64,000 nucleotides of DNA from Aldrovandia affinis (taxonomy: Eukaryota; Chordata; Actinopteri; Notacanthiformes; Halosauridae): positions 1,737,501 to 1,801,500 of the forward strand of contig JAINUG010000135.1 of the NCBI GenBank assembly GCA_029706075.1, read 5' to 3'. The notes beneath the pieces were generated by a model. The model made no database searches and had not been told where the DNA came from. It was given only the letters and a program-made list of their open reading frames with translations. Numbering within the stretch: the stretch's first letter is position 1; every line of letters begins with the position of its first letter. A program made the translations under genes and the position numbers. This document shows positions 9,896 through 22,438 of the stretch, piece by piece.

Positions 9896-10245
9896 GCCCA
9901 CCGGTGGCACAAACGGCTAAGGCACTCGCCCCGGAGTGCAGGTGGCCCACTGGGTTCGATCTCCGGCTGCGGCAGCCCAGCTGTGGCTGGGGGTTCCATC
10001 TGGGGGGCGCAGATTGCCTGTCCGCCCCAGGGGGAGGGAGGGAGGAGGGAAAGCCGGCACGAGATCACTACAAGTGCAGAAAGCTTCCCTGCAGGCAAAA
10101 ACAAAGGAAGCGGTTCATCGCCACCCCGGGGGTAGTGGCTGGTCCCATAGTTGTGCGTGGCAGGCTCGTGAGGGAGGGTGGATTGAAGAATTAGAGGGTA
10201 CAATTGGCCAACAAATTGTGGAAAAAAATCTGAAATAAAATGTTA
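9896..10245 (+). mobile_element. tRNA-derived SINE with AATTGGCC tail
   Basis: A tRNA-like head (GTGGCACAAACGGCTAAGGC, B box GGTTCGATCTC at 9953-9963) is followed by a GC-rich body and a tail ATTGGCCAACAAATTG plus an A-rich end (10203-10245). The tail resembles those of the SINEs at 19762-20151 and 62060-62356, but the head and body are different. The body is still GC-rich beside AT-rich surroundings, so the copy may be fairly young. I could not find a clean target duplication. Confidence 0.7.
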
Positions 10246-10385
10246 GGTTTTTTAAAGCATGTTTCATTTTTTCTGTAGGCATGGGAAATTAAATATTTAG
10301 ATTTCTATTTTGCTACCTGAAATAAATGAACATCAAAGATATTATATTGAAAATTGGATCTTGATATATAAATATATATATATAT

Positions 10386-10995
10386 AACAGTACCAGTCAT
10401 TCGGTTAAAGTTTGAGAAACACCTGCTGGAAACTAGGTTTATCTCATAATTGACAATGCTTTACACCTGAGATTCATCACAAATTTTAAAGCCCTTTTCT
10501 GTAAATACTTTAAAATGACAAAAACACATGTAACAATGAACAAAATGAACATCAAAGAAATTGAAAATTGAATCTTGGATTCCTCAAAATAGCCACCCTT
10601 TGCCGAATGATAACAGCCTCACAAACACAGGTCATTCAGATGTTTTGAATGATTTAATATGTTTCAGCAGGAAATCACCCGTAATATGTCTTCCCTTGTA
10701 AAATAGATTTTTTAAATAAAAAGCCTCCTGCAGCAATTCCCAGAGACACTTGTGGGTTGCTTTGCTTTGACTCTTCTGTCCAGTTCATCCCAAACAATTT
10801 CTATGGGATTGAGGTCTGGACACTGGGCAGGCCAGGTAATGAGTTTGAGTTGTCCTTCACATTCCTCCTTCACCAGATAGTTCTTGCACAACTTCAAGGT
10901 GTGTTTCGGGTCGTTATCTTGCTGAAGAATGAAGGAGTGCCCGATTAGCCATAGTCCAGATGGAAGGTGTACTCAAACTTTTGACTGGTACTGTA
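10386..10995 (-). mobile_element. Tc1/mariner element, internally deleted
   Basis: Inverted ends CAGTACCAGTCA (10388-10399) and TGACTGGTACTG (10982-10993) sit in a TA-rich target, as Tc1 requires. On the minus strand the transposase C-terminus is readable at 10712-10897: LITWPAQCPDLNPIEIVWDE followed by LDRRVKAKQPTS. The third acidic residue of the DDE triad (E in NPIE) is present, but the earlier catalytic domain is missing. At about 610 bp it is well short of the usual 1.6 kb, so it is a non-autonomous remnant. Its ends belong to the family with ACAGTACCAGTCAAAAGTTT-type termini, not to the Tc1 copies at 17.7, 37.8 and 53.4 kb. Confidence 0.85.
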
Positions 10996-10999
10996 TATA

Positions 11000-12640
11000 T
11001 ATATTTTAGACAAATGGGCCACGGTCACATTTCTGACATTCAGACCACGTGGCGAACGTTGGGTTACCCTTCATTGCCACTGGACCAGAAAGGGTAAAAA
11101 AAGAAGAAAGTCCTGAATTGTGCAGCAACTCCGGCGGAATCATTCCAATTATAAAAAGGGAAGTGTAATCATTCCGTGTGGTTGAGTCTATGTGTCATCA
11201 ATTAATTCTGCAATTTTAATTAAGACGATAAACATTTAAATTGGCTCTGGGAGATTCGTATTGTATTTGGAGATCTCCTGGCGCCCTGGATTACCTCCTG
11301 CCAATATCGCGCCTCTACTGCACGGTTAGTGGAGCTTTCAGCACTACAATAGCTCTCAGTGTCAGTTCTGCGGGCGCCTCTCCTCTTTCACTGCCCGTTT
11401 CAGGCTCTGAAGAAAAGACTTTGTTGTTTGGGATGAATGGTCTCCCTTGATCACATTCATCAGTCCAAAATTGCATTTGCCGTGCAGGAAGCACGGGCTG
11501 ACCGGCCCGTTGTGGTCTTGTTTATAAAACATCTCCATTTATTTTTGTCTGCTCACATCAATACCAACTTCTTACGACTCCCTTTGGGTCCAGTAATACA
11601 GACACATGTATGGAGACCAATGGCTACACACTGACGTGCATTTGTATTCAGTTGTCAGAACGGACTGATGTTATTTTGCTTATAAGACTAGTCTAACAAA
11701 TGTTTGTTGGTTCTATAAAACAGGACTGGTTTTCACTTCCCGATCCTTTGTTTCCTTTCTACATGATAAAAAATCAATTTAAATGTGTTTACAAGAGGTA
11801 ATACATTTAGATCATAGCAGTTTCACAGACTAGCCACAATTAAAAGCCATATACCTTTATGTCAGTTTATCAAATCGAACCAAAAATCATTTTGTAAATG
11901 AATACACAACTGATAATTGGATGTTAATGTTTTGAGTTGGGATCCACCCCATGGGTTAGCTAATTTAATATGAGACAGGCCTGCACCTGGGGTACATTTC
12001 TGGTGGATGGGGTGGATGTCAGAGAGAGAGAGACAGACAGACAGCCAGCCATACTGTAGGAGCTGTGGATAATAATAATACCTTCATTTGCAAAGGGCTT
12101 TTCCTGCAGGGTCCTTACTCATGAATAAGCCATGTATCCTTTTATCAGACTATGGAATTGGCGAGGCTCATCACCATTATACAGTTAATTGGACGCCGAT
12201 CCCTGCCACTGGTGGAAAGATTCCCTGGAGGGCTTCTGATCATAACTCGAGTCAACTCGTAACCAACGAAGTGTTAGCACTGCAGCTTAGATCACCTTCT
12301 GTTGCAGGAGATGTGTTGGGGCAGATGTGGATTTAAGGGACCCGTCTGCATAAAATAACAAGACATTAGAAAAGGAAAGATCCCGTTGGCAGAAGCGGTG
12401 ATGTTCTGCGCTCAGAAAACGGGCCCGCACCGCAGGGCCGGGAATTACAGCTGCAGGCTTTCATTAACCGAATGTGGAGAGCGGCGGAAATCTCAGCGCC
12501 ACGTGAGGCTTGGCTTCACAGGCAGGTGATGAGGTGGCACAGCGATCGCCAGGATGCGTGTGGCAGCGATTTCAGTCACGTCTCCCAGCTGGGGAGGGAG
12601 GGGGGGACGAAAACAAGATTATCTCAGCAAGTCATGGCCT
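11000..12640. other. Low-repeat stretch, possible regulatory DNA
   Basis: No gene or named repeat. The part at 11230-11560 and the part around 12480-12600 are well mixed in base composition and free of repeats. A short GACA tandem lies near 12031-12045. Confidence 0.25.
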
Positions 12641-12649
12641 GATGTGAAA

Positions 12650-12800
12650 AAGCTGTTGTCAAAGCGCGCTAATGATTCCGATTCTCTCCCGCTCCCTCTC
12701 TCCTTCCCTCCCGCTCGGCGCTAGCGGACACGGCGGCTAGCATCGCAGCACGGCGGCGGAGCAGATGTCTCACGTTGCGCGGTTCACTGAAACCGGCTGA
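12650..12800. promoter_or_regulatory. Small CpG-rich patch
   Basis: About 150 bp with dense CpG (CTCGGCGCTAGCGGACACGG and GCACGGCGGCGGAG) next to a pyrimidine tract (CTCCCGCTCCCTCTCTCCTT). This could be a minor promoter or a methylation-free regulatory patch. No coding frame of interest crosses it. Confidence 0.25.
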
Positions 12801-15800
12801 GAAAGGGAAAGGTTTCTGAGGAATCGAGGAAATTTACACACGGAACGGCTGAAGGGATCGGCACAGAAGTGATGGAGTGCCTTGAGGCACGCGACTGGGA
12901 TCTGTGTGGAATCTTTTGGCCATGATGGATGTGTGGGTACGGAGAGCAGCAGGGAGGATGCGTAAGCAGTGGTTTCAGCGCAGCTCCCGAAAGTGCTGTA
13001 CACGCACTGCTAAAGGCCCGCACTCAATCTGGCCCCGGCACACCAAAATAGCCAACTGCTGTCACACAGTAAGAGAAGTGCTCCAACTTCCTCTGCAGTA
13101 CAGCAAAACTAATGCTGGTAATGAATTTGAAAAAAAGGGCATTTCTGACGTGGCAGACACAAGAAACTAACAGCTAATGGAATTCCCCTTTCATCGAGTC
13201 ACCCGTTTTCCCCCGCTCCTTCGACAACATTTGTCAACAATTCCGGCTTGCTCTTTGCTGTGTTCACAGCCCCACAGGAAGTGAACATTGACATTATCGA
13301 GCCCACCGGCCTCATCCGACAACATCCGCAGCTCTTGAGGGGGAGCAAAAGAGCCCTAAGGCTGCCTTCAAAAGGCAGGGGAGCCTGTCTGGATGTCTCT
13401 TGCAATTTTAAGACAGGCAAGGAAGCAAACACATCTGCCGAGCCATCAAATGGATGACCCAAAATTGTCCTTCAGGTTTGTGGAGGCAGTTGGCAGAAGC
13501 GTATATGAACTAGCCCAGAGAATCACCGGGCACGTCACAACTGTTTGTATGACTCAGTGCCCCTCAGCCCATGGTGTGTGGGCACCGCTGAATTTGAACA
13601 GCTCATCCCAACCACGGAGAGGCAGGGGGTAGTCCATGTGCACTGAAAGGTGGATGGCACAGTGGATGGTATAGTGCTACAATATACAAATAACCGAAGA
13701 CCCAGGTGTGTTATGGAAGCCCTATCTTCTGCATACCTGAATTGGGATCCCAATTTACACCTATGTACAATCACCTTGTGCAAAGTTACATTGCTAAAAG
13801 CACATGGTATCGGCCATTCCTGTGGTAGAAGGCCTAATCTAGGGAGGAGATGATGATCCAAAATACTTTAAGTGATAGTCATTTTGGTATGAGACAATGC
13901 AATGTGCTTCCTCACAGTTCAGTAGCATGGGATTTTGTGTTTTTTGCCCTGCAGACAGGCCCGATGCATTTCTACATAATTTTAAATAGTTAATTTCATG
14001 GTCAATAATCTGATTCATCATTCATCAAGCTTTAAAATGTATGGGCACGCAGTGTCAGGTTTTTGGTTTGTTTTATTATTATCATTATGATAGATGTTAT
14101 TTTGATACCAATTGATTTCTTCTTTGTTTATGTTACAGAAGTAAAAACCTTTTGCAGTCACTATTTTTTAAATTCTCACATTTGTTTTGGACTGAAATTG
14201 CCTTTAAGTGGTACATTCATTAGTTTTAACTGTTATCTCAATTTTGATTGTGTGTGCTTGGACTATGTTCCAAGGATGGACATCATTTCCACATTGTAAT
14301 TGCAATGAAGAACTGTGGCTGCGTGAACATTAAGTGCGTAAAACTAAGATGTCCCGCTATCACTGCCACTTAAAGCTCTGATGAATACTTTTGCCCCACA
14401 GAGCCGCTCCTTACACATACAAGAGGCCAAGAGAAACCCAATATTTGTTTACGTAAAATAATGTAAAAAAATGCTGCCCATGATTGCATCTGGAGAGCAA
14501 ATACCCCTTTTACACTGTAGTGCAGGAACCAAGTAAACACAAGCTGGAGCCAAAGCTGGCTGATAGAGTAAAATTGCTTTTATTTCATTTCCCACAGGAA
14601 GAACTCCAGCGCATGATATCACACTGAATGCTGGAATCTGGCCAGATCAAGACACCTGCCTAGACATTTTGGTGTCTGTCGTTGATCATTGCTGCTTGTG
14701 AACCAGAAGCCTTAATGGCTTTGGGTCATTGATCGGCAGGAAATGGAGGCCTAAGGTCCAAGGCCTACTGGAAACAATCATAAGTGTTCAATAAGTATTT
14801 GGTCCATTTAATACAAGTATCAACTATTATCAATGGTTGTATCGGACTTCCCATGCACGCCTGAGAGATTGATTACCTCTATGGCACATTGAGAAAAAGG
14901 CCTTGTTCCAGTTGTTCTACACCAAAAGGAACTCACTACTGAGTTTGGCAAGAAAAACAATACACTTACATTTTTTACACTTAGTTTTTTCTTCCCCAAA
15001 ACACCCAAGCCTTGGACTGCAGACAATGCCCCAGATTAAATCAACGTTTGTACACTTTTGTCCACCTCAGCTTGTTCACTGTGATCAGCGATGATAACGG
15101 CCTGCTCCTCCTTCTGCCTTTACATTTTCCCATTTTTAGCACCAACACAGACAGGAGCGATATAGTTATGCAGCTCGCAGACTCGGCCAACTTCTCGCTC
15201 ATAAGTAGGACAGCGCCAGTAAAGCTGAGCTGAGACAGGTCAGCACAGCAATAAAGACATTGGAAAACTGCCCCGCAACTTTACTTCGTGCGGAAGTCTA
15301 GACCCAAGCTCTACAAATGTGATTGGATGCGGTGGAGAATTAATTTGATTTCAGTGGCTGCGGTCATCTTGCAAATGTATGACACACAAAAGGGATTGGC
15401 AATCAGGGGTTGTTGCTTTCTCCCTTGGTTTAGTGTACAAATGTGTATCGTCTTTGAAATATTGAAATGAGTTACATAAAGTTCAAATACTCAATGTGTG
15501 TCAGTGCCACAATTATGAAGAAAGAGGGTTGGATTTACTCGTTAGAGAAATGCAGACTTTCACAACCTGCCCAAAATGCTTTGCCCTCTGGGATAATGTC
15601 ATCAACTGGGTGGTTGATGCCCGTGCTTCCTAATAAATTAGTGGCAAATGACAGGACACTTTTGTAAGTGAAAGTCACTCTATGCGGCAACAGCTCGAAG
15701 GACTTGTGGTTTTATTGTGACTTTAAATAGTCCGGAAAATAAAATAAAATAAATACATAGATACGGAGTTTATTTAGAGGAACCATATCGATCCATGGGC

Positions 15801-16180
15801 GGACACTCATTCTATCTTTACACAACATTACTGGCTGCTGGAGTGGCTGAGGAGGATTTCAAAGACTTTAAAGTGGTTCCTAATATTATTTCAATGACAG
15901 GTGTTGATATATCGTAGTGATGAAAGTGTTGTGATAAAGATCCAGAGCTCACTTTTCTCTGCCAGGAGGAACATCGGAACATCTCCACTGACCGACTGCC
16001 AGGAAGCAGATCGAGTCTACCTTACCTTGGCAGACCTGAGGATTTTTAAAAAAGTGCACGGAAGTAAAAGGGATGCACTTGCTTAGATCGGTCATATACC
16101 AACAAAAGTATGCATTTAACATAGCACGTGGACAATGGTCTCTGCGGTCTCATGGTCATGCTATATACATACGTAAACAT
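12800..16180. other. Low-repeat non-coding stretch
   Basis: No recognisable mobile element. An acceptor-like TTTGCTGTGTTCACAG ends near 13269, followed by an open stretch of about 60 codons, but no matching donor or known protein was found. The part at 15120-15260 is GC-balanced and repeat-free. No RNA genes seen. Confidence 0.25.
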
Positions 16181-16544
16181 CAGGGGTGTGTCCAGGAGGG
16201 GCCTGGGGGGGCGCCTGCCCCCAGAGAAATTTGGTTGGCCACCCTGGGTGCCACCCTACTTCATCTGGCTCTTACTTTGTAAAAAACTTGCTTTGTGTAA
16301 CAAAATGTATAAAAAATGCCATAACCCTCCCTATTTAATAAAAAAGTTTGAATGAAAAACTGTTTTTTTGTTGTAAAATGTGAAATACTGAATTTGTTCA
16401 ACCTATATTGGACTATTAGGTCTGCTACTGGTTGTCATATTATCCATGTGAAAGTCAAATTTATTACATTTTGAATGTCCCCCCCTGTGTGGTTCTGTGC
16501 CACTCTTGGGCCACCCCTGTTAAAATGGTCTGGACCCGCCACTG
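16181..16544. mobile_element. hAT-like MITE, 364 bp
   Basis: The left end CAGGGGTGTGTCCAG and the right end (reverse complement CAGTGGCGGGTCCAG) form imperfect terminal inverted repeats of about 15 bp. Left and right subterminal regions contain the C/G-rich GGGGGGGCGCC and GGGGTGGCCC blocks common in fish hAT elements. The AT-rich core (16260-16470) has no coding capacity. The 8-bp flanks GTAAACAT and GTATAGAG are not a clear duplication, so the copy is either old or slightly mis-bounded. Confidence 0.6.
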
Positions 16545-17730
16545 GTATAGAGATACCGAAAGTACCATGAAATCAATTTACAGAACAGGAGGTTGAGTTA
16601 ATGAATGCAGTTCATTTGCAGAGATGAATGTTGTGCTAGTAAAGTACCTTCAGCTAATCAGTTCTGGCGAAGGACATTCCTTCCTTTGTTCTGGATGGGC
16701 ATACTGAATAAAAAGCCACAACCGCAATCTAACTCGACTTCGCGCGAGAATCATTCTTCGATCTCCATCTATCCCGTACACTCTGGAAGTGCTTTATCCT
16801 GTACTGGCTAATAGTCATTGAGCACCCGCGATGAAGTGCATAATGTGCATTATGATCTCATTATCGCGTTGTTTTGTCATGTTGTCAGCTATAACTCAGA
16901 GGAACTCCCGCTACGTTAGTTTGGATTTAATAATTACTTTAAACTGACTTTAAATGGAAAGTGGAATGCTGTGTCCGACCGGGAATCCATTAAAGGAGTG
17001 TCCTTAACTTGAACTGATATGAATGCTAAAGGTTTGTTCTTTTGCAAACATGTACCCACTGAAATACAGAATGAGGGTTTCGTCAGCAATTGTGTGCTTC
17101 ATGTGTTTTAGCGTATATGGATAAAATGGTACTTTAGGCACGGTAGCTGCAAAAAAATTATAAATGTATGAAACCTCTGGGAGGGGTGTTGTGGTAAAAG
17201 AGGATTTGCTGCATTTATATTTGATAAACTTTCAGGGCTTCTTCAAAACATTTCATCAGATGTCACCAGATGGACAGAGTTAATATGTTTCTCAGGGTGT
17301 TCAATTGTTCTCTCCCTGGAACTCCAAAAGTACAATTAAACACAAAGCTATTGGATCTGCAATTTACACTTCTGGACAGTATACTGCTTTAAGTCATTTT
17401 AATTGTAAAGTGCAGAGTCAAACGGCATCATGTTTTTGATTTGTCTATTTTTAAAAGTGGAACAAGGCAGTTTGTTTTCTCCCCGAAGAGAACCCATGCT
17501 TAATTATTCATTGTTTGTGCTGCTTGTATCTTTGTAATGCATTATTCCATAGGTTTCAAAGGTTAATAAAGCACAGTAGCTATACTGTTGGGAAAAATAA
17601 AAGATAACAATGATAATAAAATAAAAAACTGCTGCATTAATGAGGTAAGGTTTGCAGCTGTTCTTGACAAATAATATTTTCCATCCTGCATTGTCTTAAA
17701 GCGTGTGCCTTACAGCACGTTGACATACAC
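16545..17730. other. Unassigned non-coding stretch
   Basis: No gene or named repeat. The part at 16610-16880 is GC-balanced and could be conserved; the remainder is AT-rich. Confidence 0.3.
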
Positions 17731-18247
17731 ATAACTGCCACAAAAACAAAAAAAACACCAACATAAGTGTTTCAGCAGGACATTGAGCCACTACAAGCCA
17801 CCAGAACAGCTTCAGTTCACCTTGGGATAGACTCCAATACAACTCTATTGGAGAGTTGCAACAACATTCTTCCACAAGAAATTCCATAGTTTGCCGCTTT
17901 GTTGATGGTGGTGGAAAACGCAGCCTTAGGCACTGCTTCAGAATCTCCCATAAGTGTTTTGGTGACTGGCATACGGTTTACATCGTTTCCATGCTCATCA
18001 AGCCATTCCGTGATCACTCGTGCCCTGTGGATGGGGGCATTGTGATCCTGGAAGAGACCACTCCCATCAGGATAGAAATTCCTCACCATAGAATGAAGGT
18101 GTTCACTCAGAATGGCTTAATATTTGTTGTAATTTACCTTGCCCGAAGGCATTGAGTGGGCCTTTCCCGGAAAATGCACCCCATACCACAGCAGAGCCGC
18201 CAGAACCCTTCATTTACTTAAGTGTTTCCTTTATTTTGGAAGTTACT
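17731..18247 (-). mobile_element. Tc1-like element, internally deleted, minus strand
   Basis: The ends contain AACTGCCA...AACACC (left) and the complement AACTTCCAAAATAAAGGAAA (right, near 18245), a teleost Tc1 terminal repeat also present at 45300 and 53345. On the minus strand the DDE region reads MVRNFYPDGSGLFQDHNAPI then HRARVITEWLDEHGNDVNRM. The family normally has FQDDNAP here, so the catalytic second aspartate is replaced by histidine. The reading frame then shifts before LNPIE-type sequence. At about 520 bp it is far shorter than a complete 1.6-kb copy and is dead. Confidence 0.85.
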
Positions 18248-18249
18248 TC

Positions 18250-19745
18250 CAGATTGAAGAGCAAACTTTGCATTTCTCTCCACAGCAATCCTGTTGAAAA
18301 TGTGTGACACAGATGGGTCTCCCGCTGCCATGCCTACACTGTTACATCTTTGTCCGATCTTTGACCTGAATTAAACATTTTAAACCTAAATTTAAACCAT
18401 TATTGTTTCTTTTTTTTTGTCATTCAAAAGGTCTGGATGGACACTGGAAAACAAATTGGTTGTATGTTCCAAAAACATACATGTGATGGGAGATATTTGT
18501 GAGGTTGGTTAACTACTATTAAAACAATTTAATAAACATATTTGTACTGCTACAGTTCAAAGACAAGTTAATTACCACTCATTTCTTAATTATCACCTGT
18601 CGCCAGCATTAAGCATTAAATCATAAATATTGCACAAAACATCACACATTTTGCTGTGGACCGCAGAGGAAAAAGATACTGTACTACAGTTTTGAATAGC
18701 TGGGATATCTGTGCCACTTTGTGCTTGATAGTCTTTAGGGCAGCCTAAATGTAATCTGTGCTCCATTAATCGAATTAGCTTCGCAAATTAAATTAGCATT
18801 TCACTGAGGCAGGGTCTATTGTCAACTAACTCATTTAATAGTTCTAATTACAGCAAATGATGTGAAGAGAAATAGTTAAAGGGGATCCCACCCAAAAGTT
18901 GGGATCTAGTGTATTTTAGTGACTTAAATATAGTGATATAGTGATAAATATAGTGATCTCCAAATGGGAATTGAACACATTTTAAACTTTTTTATATGTA
19001 GTCCTTCATCTTTTAGTCCTTATGTTATCTTTCTGCAGATATAAGAATTATTCCGGCTAAAACGAACCACCGGAATTTCAGTCTGCAACCTCCGCTTCAG
19101 CTTACTGAAACAACTGCACATTTATTTCTCCCGTACCATGTAAGGTGTGGTTACGGGTTGGTGTCCCACTATTAGCCTATTAAATGTGGCTAAATTGTAA
19201 TATAGTTACAGTGTAGCAAGCTACCTAGCGTGGGGAAGCAATGGTTGGCGGTTATTAAAATGGACAGCTACAGTTATTTTTACATTATTGTGAAAAATGT
19301 CCTTGGGCAAGTAGACATTTTTGGCATTGTGTAGGTTTTTGAAAAATTTCTGAAATAGTATTGCAAAATTGAAAGGTTGCAACCCACCTGTTCAATAACA
19401 ACCAATAATAACTAGTTATCCCTTAAGACCATCCTGTGAACAAGATAAGTGGGAGATACGGGCACCTTGAGTTCCCCATTAGTTCAACTTGTCGCCAGGT
19501 CAGAGAATATGTTCGTCTGTCTTTTCATATGAGAACAAATTGATTGAATGTGTTCTGTTCAGTAAGAAAGAATCAGGGGTGGGAGCCAATTAAACACATA
19601 CAGTTCATTCATTCTGCTAGTGGGAATGCAAGTGGGGGACATGCAAAAAACGTAATTGAAAGGAATCCAACCCCGAACTAAAACAGTGGATCACACCTGT
19701 CCCAGGGTATGACTCTAAAGCTTGTTGCAAGCATTGCTTTGCTCA
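18250..19745. other. Low-repeat stretch, homeodomain-type motifs at 18690-18830
   Basis: No gene or named repeat. The segment 18755-18830 has several TAAT/ATTA-containing motifs (TCCATTAATCGAATTAGC) in a balanced background, as developmental enhancers often do. The rest is unremarkable. Confidence 0.25.
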
Positions 19746-19761
19746 GATCCGAGCACATCTC

Positions 19762-20151
19762 TTTTTTCAGAATTTGTTTCAGATTTTATCCCATTTTCTC
19801 CCAATTTGGTAGCCAATTACATCCACTATTTTCAAGTCAATCCCCCCCTTGTAATGTGAGTTCGCTGCCATAGCCCTGTGACCGGTAGTGACCGGTAGTG
19901 ATGAAGGCAAAGTATCGTCTCCTCCGAGACGGCACTCGCCAGGCCGTCGACCGTAACCCGGTACTCCAGAGCCGCTCCTGTGAGCAGCCAACATCCTGTC
20001 GGCTTCCCTCCCCCCTCCCTGGGGTGGACAGCCAATCACCGCCCACGGTGGCACTCCCGGCCAGAGCCGACTCTGGCACGACTGGGAATCGAACCCCGGT
20101 CGCCATGGCCAGCGTTGAACGTTGTAACCACTAGACTACGCGGGAGGCCCC
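19762..20151 (-). mobile_element. Full-length tRNA-derived SINE with target duplication
   Basis: On the minus strand it begins GGGGCCTCCCGCGTAGTC, a tRNA-like head with A box TAGTCTAGTGG and B box GGTTCGATTCC (20088-20098), then a GC-rich body, then a tail TAATTGGCTACCAAATTGGG and GAGAAAATGGGATAAAATC. The flanks GATCCGAGCACAT(C/T)TC at 19746-19761 and 20152-20167 form a near-perfect 16-bp target duplication. The duplication has one mismatch and the body is well preserved, so insertion looks recent on the scale of this window. A short GACCGGTAGT duplication occurs near 19879-19898. A relative is at 62060-62356. Confidence 0.88.
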
Positions 20152-20496
20152 GATCCGAGCACATTTCAACGACTCGAAGGCCCGCGCTGAGCACAGTAAG
20201 CACAAATCGCAACTCGTGTCATGCCCACGGGATGTGAGGGCATTCACGGTATCAACTGTAAGTGGGTGTGGCGAGGGTCGACCAGAGACACAGCGAATTG
20301 AGAATTAAAATTTACGTTGGCTGCCATGCATGAGTCAATGCTGTGGAAGATTTGGCAGATATATTAAAGGTTTGGAGCATTAAAATCGCTAAGAAGAAAA
20401 TGCAGCAAAGTAATTAAGTTCATTCTAGAGCCACATTTCAAAACAGGAGGCTTATTTGCATTACTTGTATCGCATTAAATGAACCATGTTAGAGAA

Positions 20497-20508
20497 TGCG
20501 CATGCGCA
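20497..20508. promoter_or_regulatory. NRF1-type palindrome
   Basis: TGCGCATGCGCA is a perfect match to the NRF1 consensus core (GCGCATGCGC). Such sites are typical of ubiquitous promoters. There is no CpG island around it, so it may be a chance occurrence, although CpG depletion makes this motif rare in bulk fish DNA. Confidence 0.3.
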
Positions 20509-22143
20509 CAGATGCTGTTCTCCATAAAACCATATCGGGCTGGTTTTAGATGGATTGGGAAGGATTTCGTTTCTAATTGGGCTTGTAGGTGTCAAACAAA
20601 TCTGGCAGCTCTGTGCACTGATATCCAATAAATGGGAGTCTGTTATAACTTTGAGCTGGCAACGGTGGGTAACATTAGCTAAAGTAGCCAAATGTGGGTC
20701 TGTGGCTAGCTGGCTGACCATGGAGGCCTGGCCCCTAGCATAAGCAGCAATGACCATACAACTGCTAGGGCAGCCACAGCCATGTCATCATTTTAGGTTT
20801 AAATGATAATTTTTTTTACATATTTTCCAATATTATTTATAATACTGCAAAAAGAACAATTAAATGTGTTATGGCAACAGGGAAATATTTAGAGGATTTA
20901 GAGGATTGTCTTTGTCTCATGCATTTAAAATGAAACTGAAGGCGAGGTGAGTTTTTACAGCAAATATGTTTCTAACCCCTACCTCCCACCCAACAGGAGA
21001 ACAACATTAGGGGAAAGTTCTCCTTTAAGGCAACGATGCAAATATGTATTGAAAGCACTGAAAGTCATTTTCCTTTTTGAAAAGGGTCATTACCACCACC
21101 AGGTAGAATTGGTGTAATAGGCCTCTCTCTTCATCATTGCACAACAACTTTCAACACAATAACTTGATGCATTTCAAGTTGTGTACTTAGCTCAACTGTG
21201 CAAACATTAGGGAAGGATACATTCCCTGTAGTTGAATGGTGCTGAATGGTGAAAAAAAACAACTAACCTCTTGTGTCGCTAATTAGCTCACCCTGAGCAG
21301 GTTGCAAGGCTTTGTTAACACATAGCACACCCTTAGTATTCATCACCTCCGCAGTGCAAGTCCCCGGTGGGCAATTACTCAAAAACTGGGTGAAAGGTCA
21401 CCTACACAGTTACATGCAATGCTTTAATTAATTGTAGTTGTTGACATTACAAGTGTATCCCAGTTCTGAACCATGCATACCAACCGAGTTCCCTTAACTT
21501 TCATTGTCAGTTTGGCTAGAATTTTAACAACGCTTATGCCAATATAACATTTTTCACTGGGTCTTTATTTTGCTGGAACATGTCATTTTATATTGCAGCA
21601 GTGGGAAAAGGGGGAGTCGAGAGACTTCAATTGGCAGGAACCACGCAAACAACTGTCAATATTTATTGAAATGAATTACAACATGTTGCCTATTGAGTAA
21701 CTATCCACGACTCGCAATACATGCAGATTCTAAACATAAAAAGTTACTTTTCCCAAGCACCCCCCCACCCCCTTCTTCTTATTGCTGTAAATAGATGCAT
21801 TTTGATAGGAAAGAAAAGCACGTCCGCATCCTCTGCTTTTGGTTCACACACAAGCAGCTGTGCGAAGGAGAGCAGAGTCTTCCCTCTATATTTATTCTGC
21901 AAGTGACGCACCGCACAAAAAACAGCAGGTCACCGCTTAATTAACGAGGGGCCAGGCACATTCAGATGGCAACATCACGAGTTTCCTTGCTTAACTTGAT
22001 TGCGGTCGATTGCTGATAAAGGTATATCTAAGCTGATGTCAAGGCAAGGTTTGGTTGCATTTCATCTCATAATTGGTTGTCATAATCATTCATTCAAAAT
22101 CAAACTCTTAATTATTACATGTAGCAGCCCCCTAATCCCAAAC

Positions 22144-22146
<3 letters not shown>

Positions 22147-22179
<33 letters not shown>
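22147..22179. repeat. (CA)n microsatellite
   Basis: About 16 uninterrupted CA units. Confidence 0.95.
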
Positions 22180-22185
<6 letters not shown>

Positions 22186-22438
22186 CCTACAGACCTGCTG
22201 TCAGAAAGCAGGTTCTGTGGAAGATCGCAGCTCTTAAATTAAGAACTGAGTGGTGTCTTTAGTCTTTCGGGCAGGCTCTAGGCAGCCGCGTGCTGCAGCA
22301 ACCGTTGTAGCACAGCGCCATTCGCACGTTGTGGGGGGAAAGAGAATAGGGGAGGACTGCACTGCAGTAGCCAAAAAGCAGAGTGCAGCAAATATGTTGT
22401 AGATTTGAGACCTGGAATAGGCAGGCACCAGCATATGC

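Larger units (their letters stand above)
20168..22438. other. Low-repeat stretch
   Basis: No gene. It holds an NRF1-like palindrome (separate entry), a possible quiet regulatory segment at 21590-22020, and a CA microsatellite near 22147. Confidence 0.3.

Noticed and set aside
9772-10238. Overlapping frames of 96-143 codons on both strands.
   Set aside because: They lie in the GC-rich body of a tRNA-derived SINE.
12770-13023. Overlapping 77-88 codon frames on both strands.
   Set aside because: No family similarity, no splice signals at their ends, and explained by local GC content.
17817-18089. A 90-codon frame with clear transposase similarity, considered as a domesticated gene.
   Set aside because: The catalytic aspartate is replaced, the frame shifts, and the element has lost about two thirds of its length.
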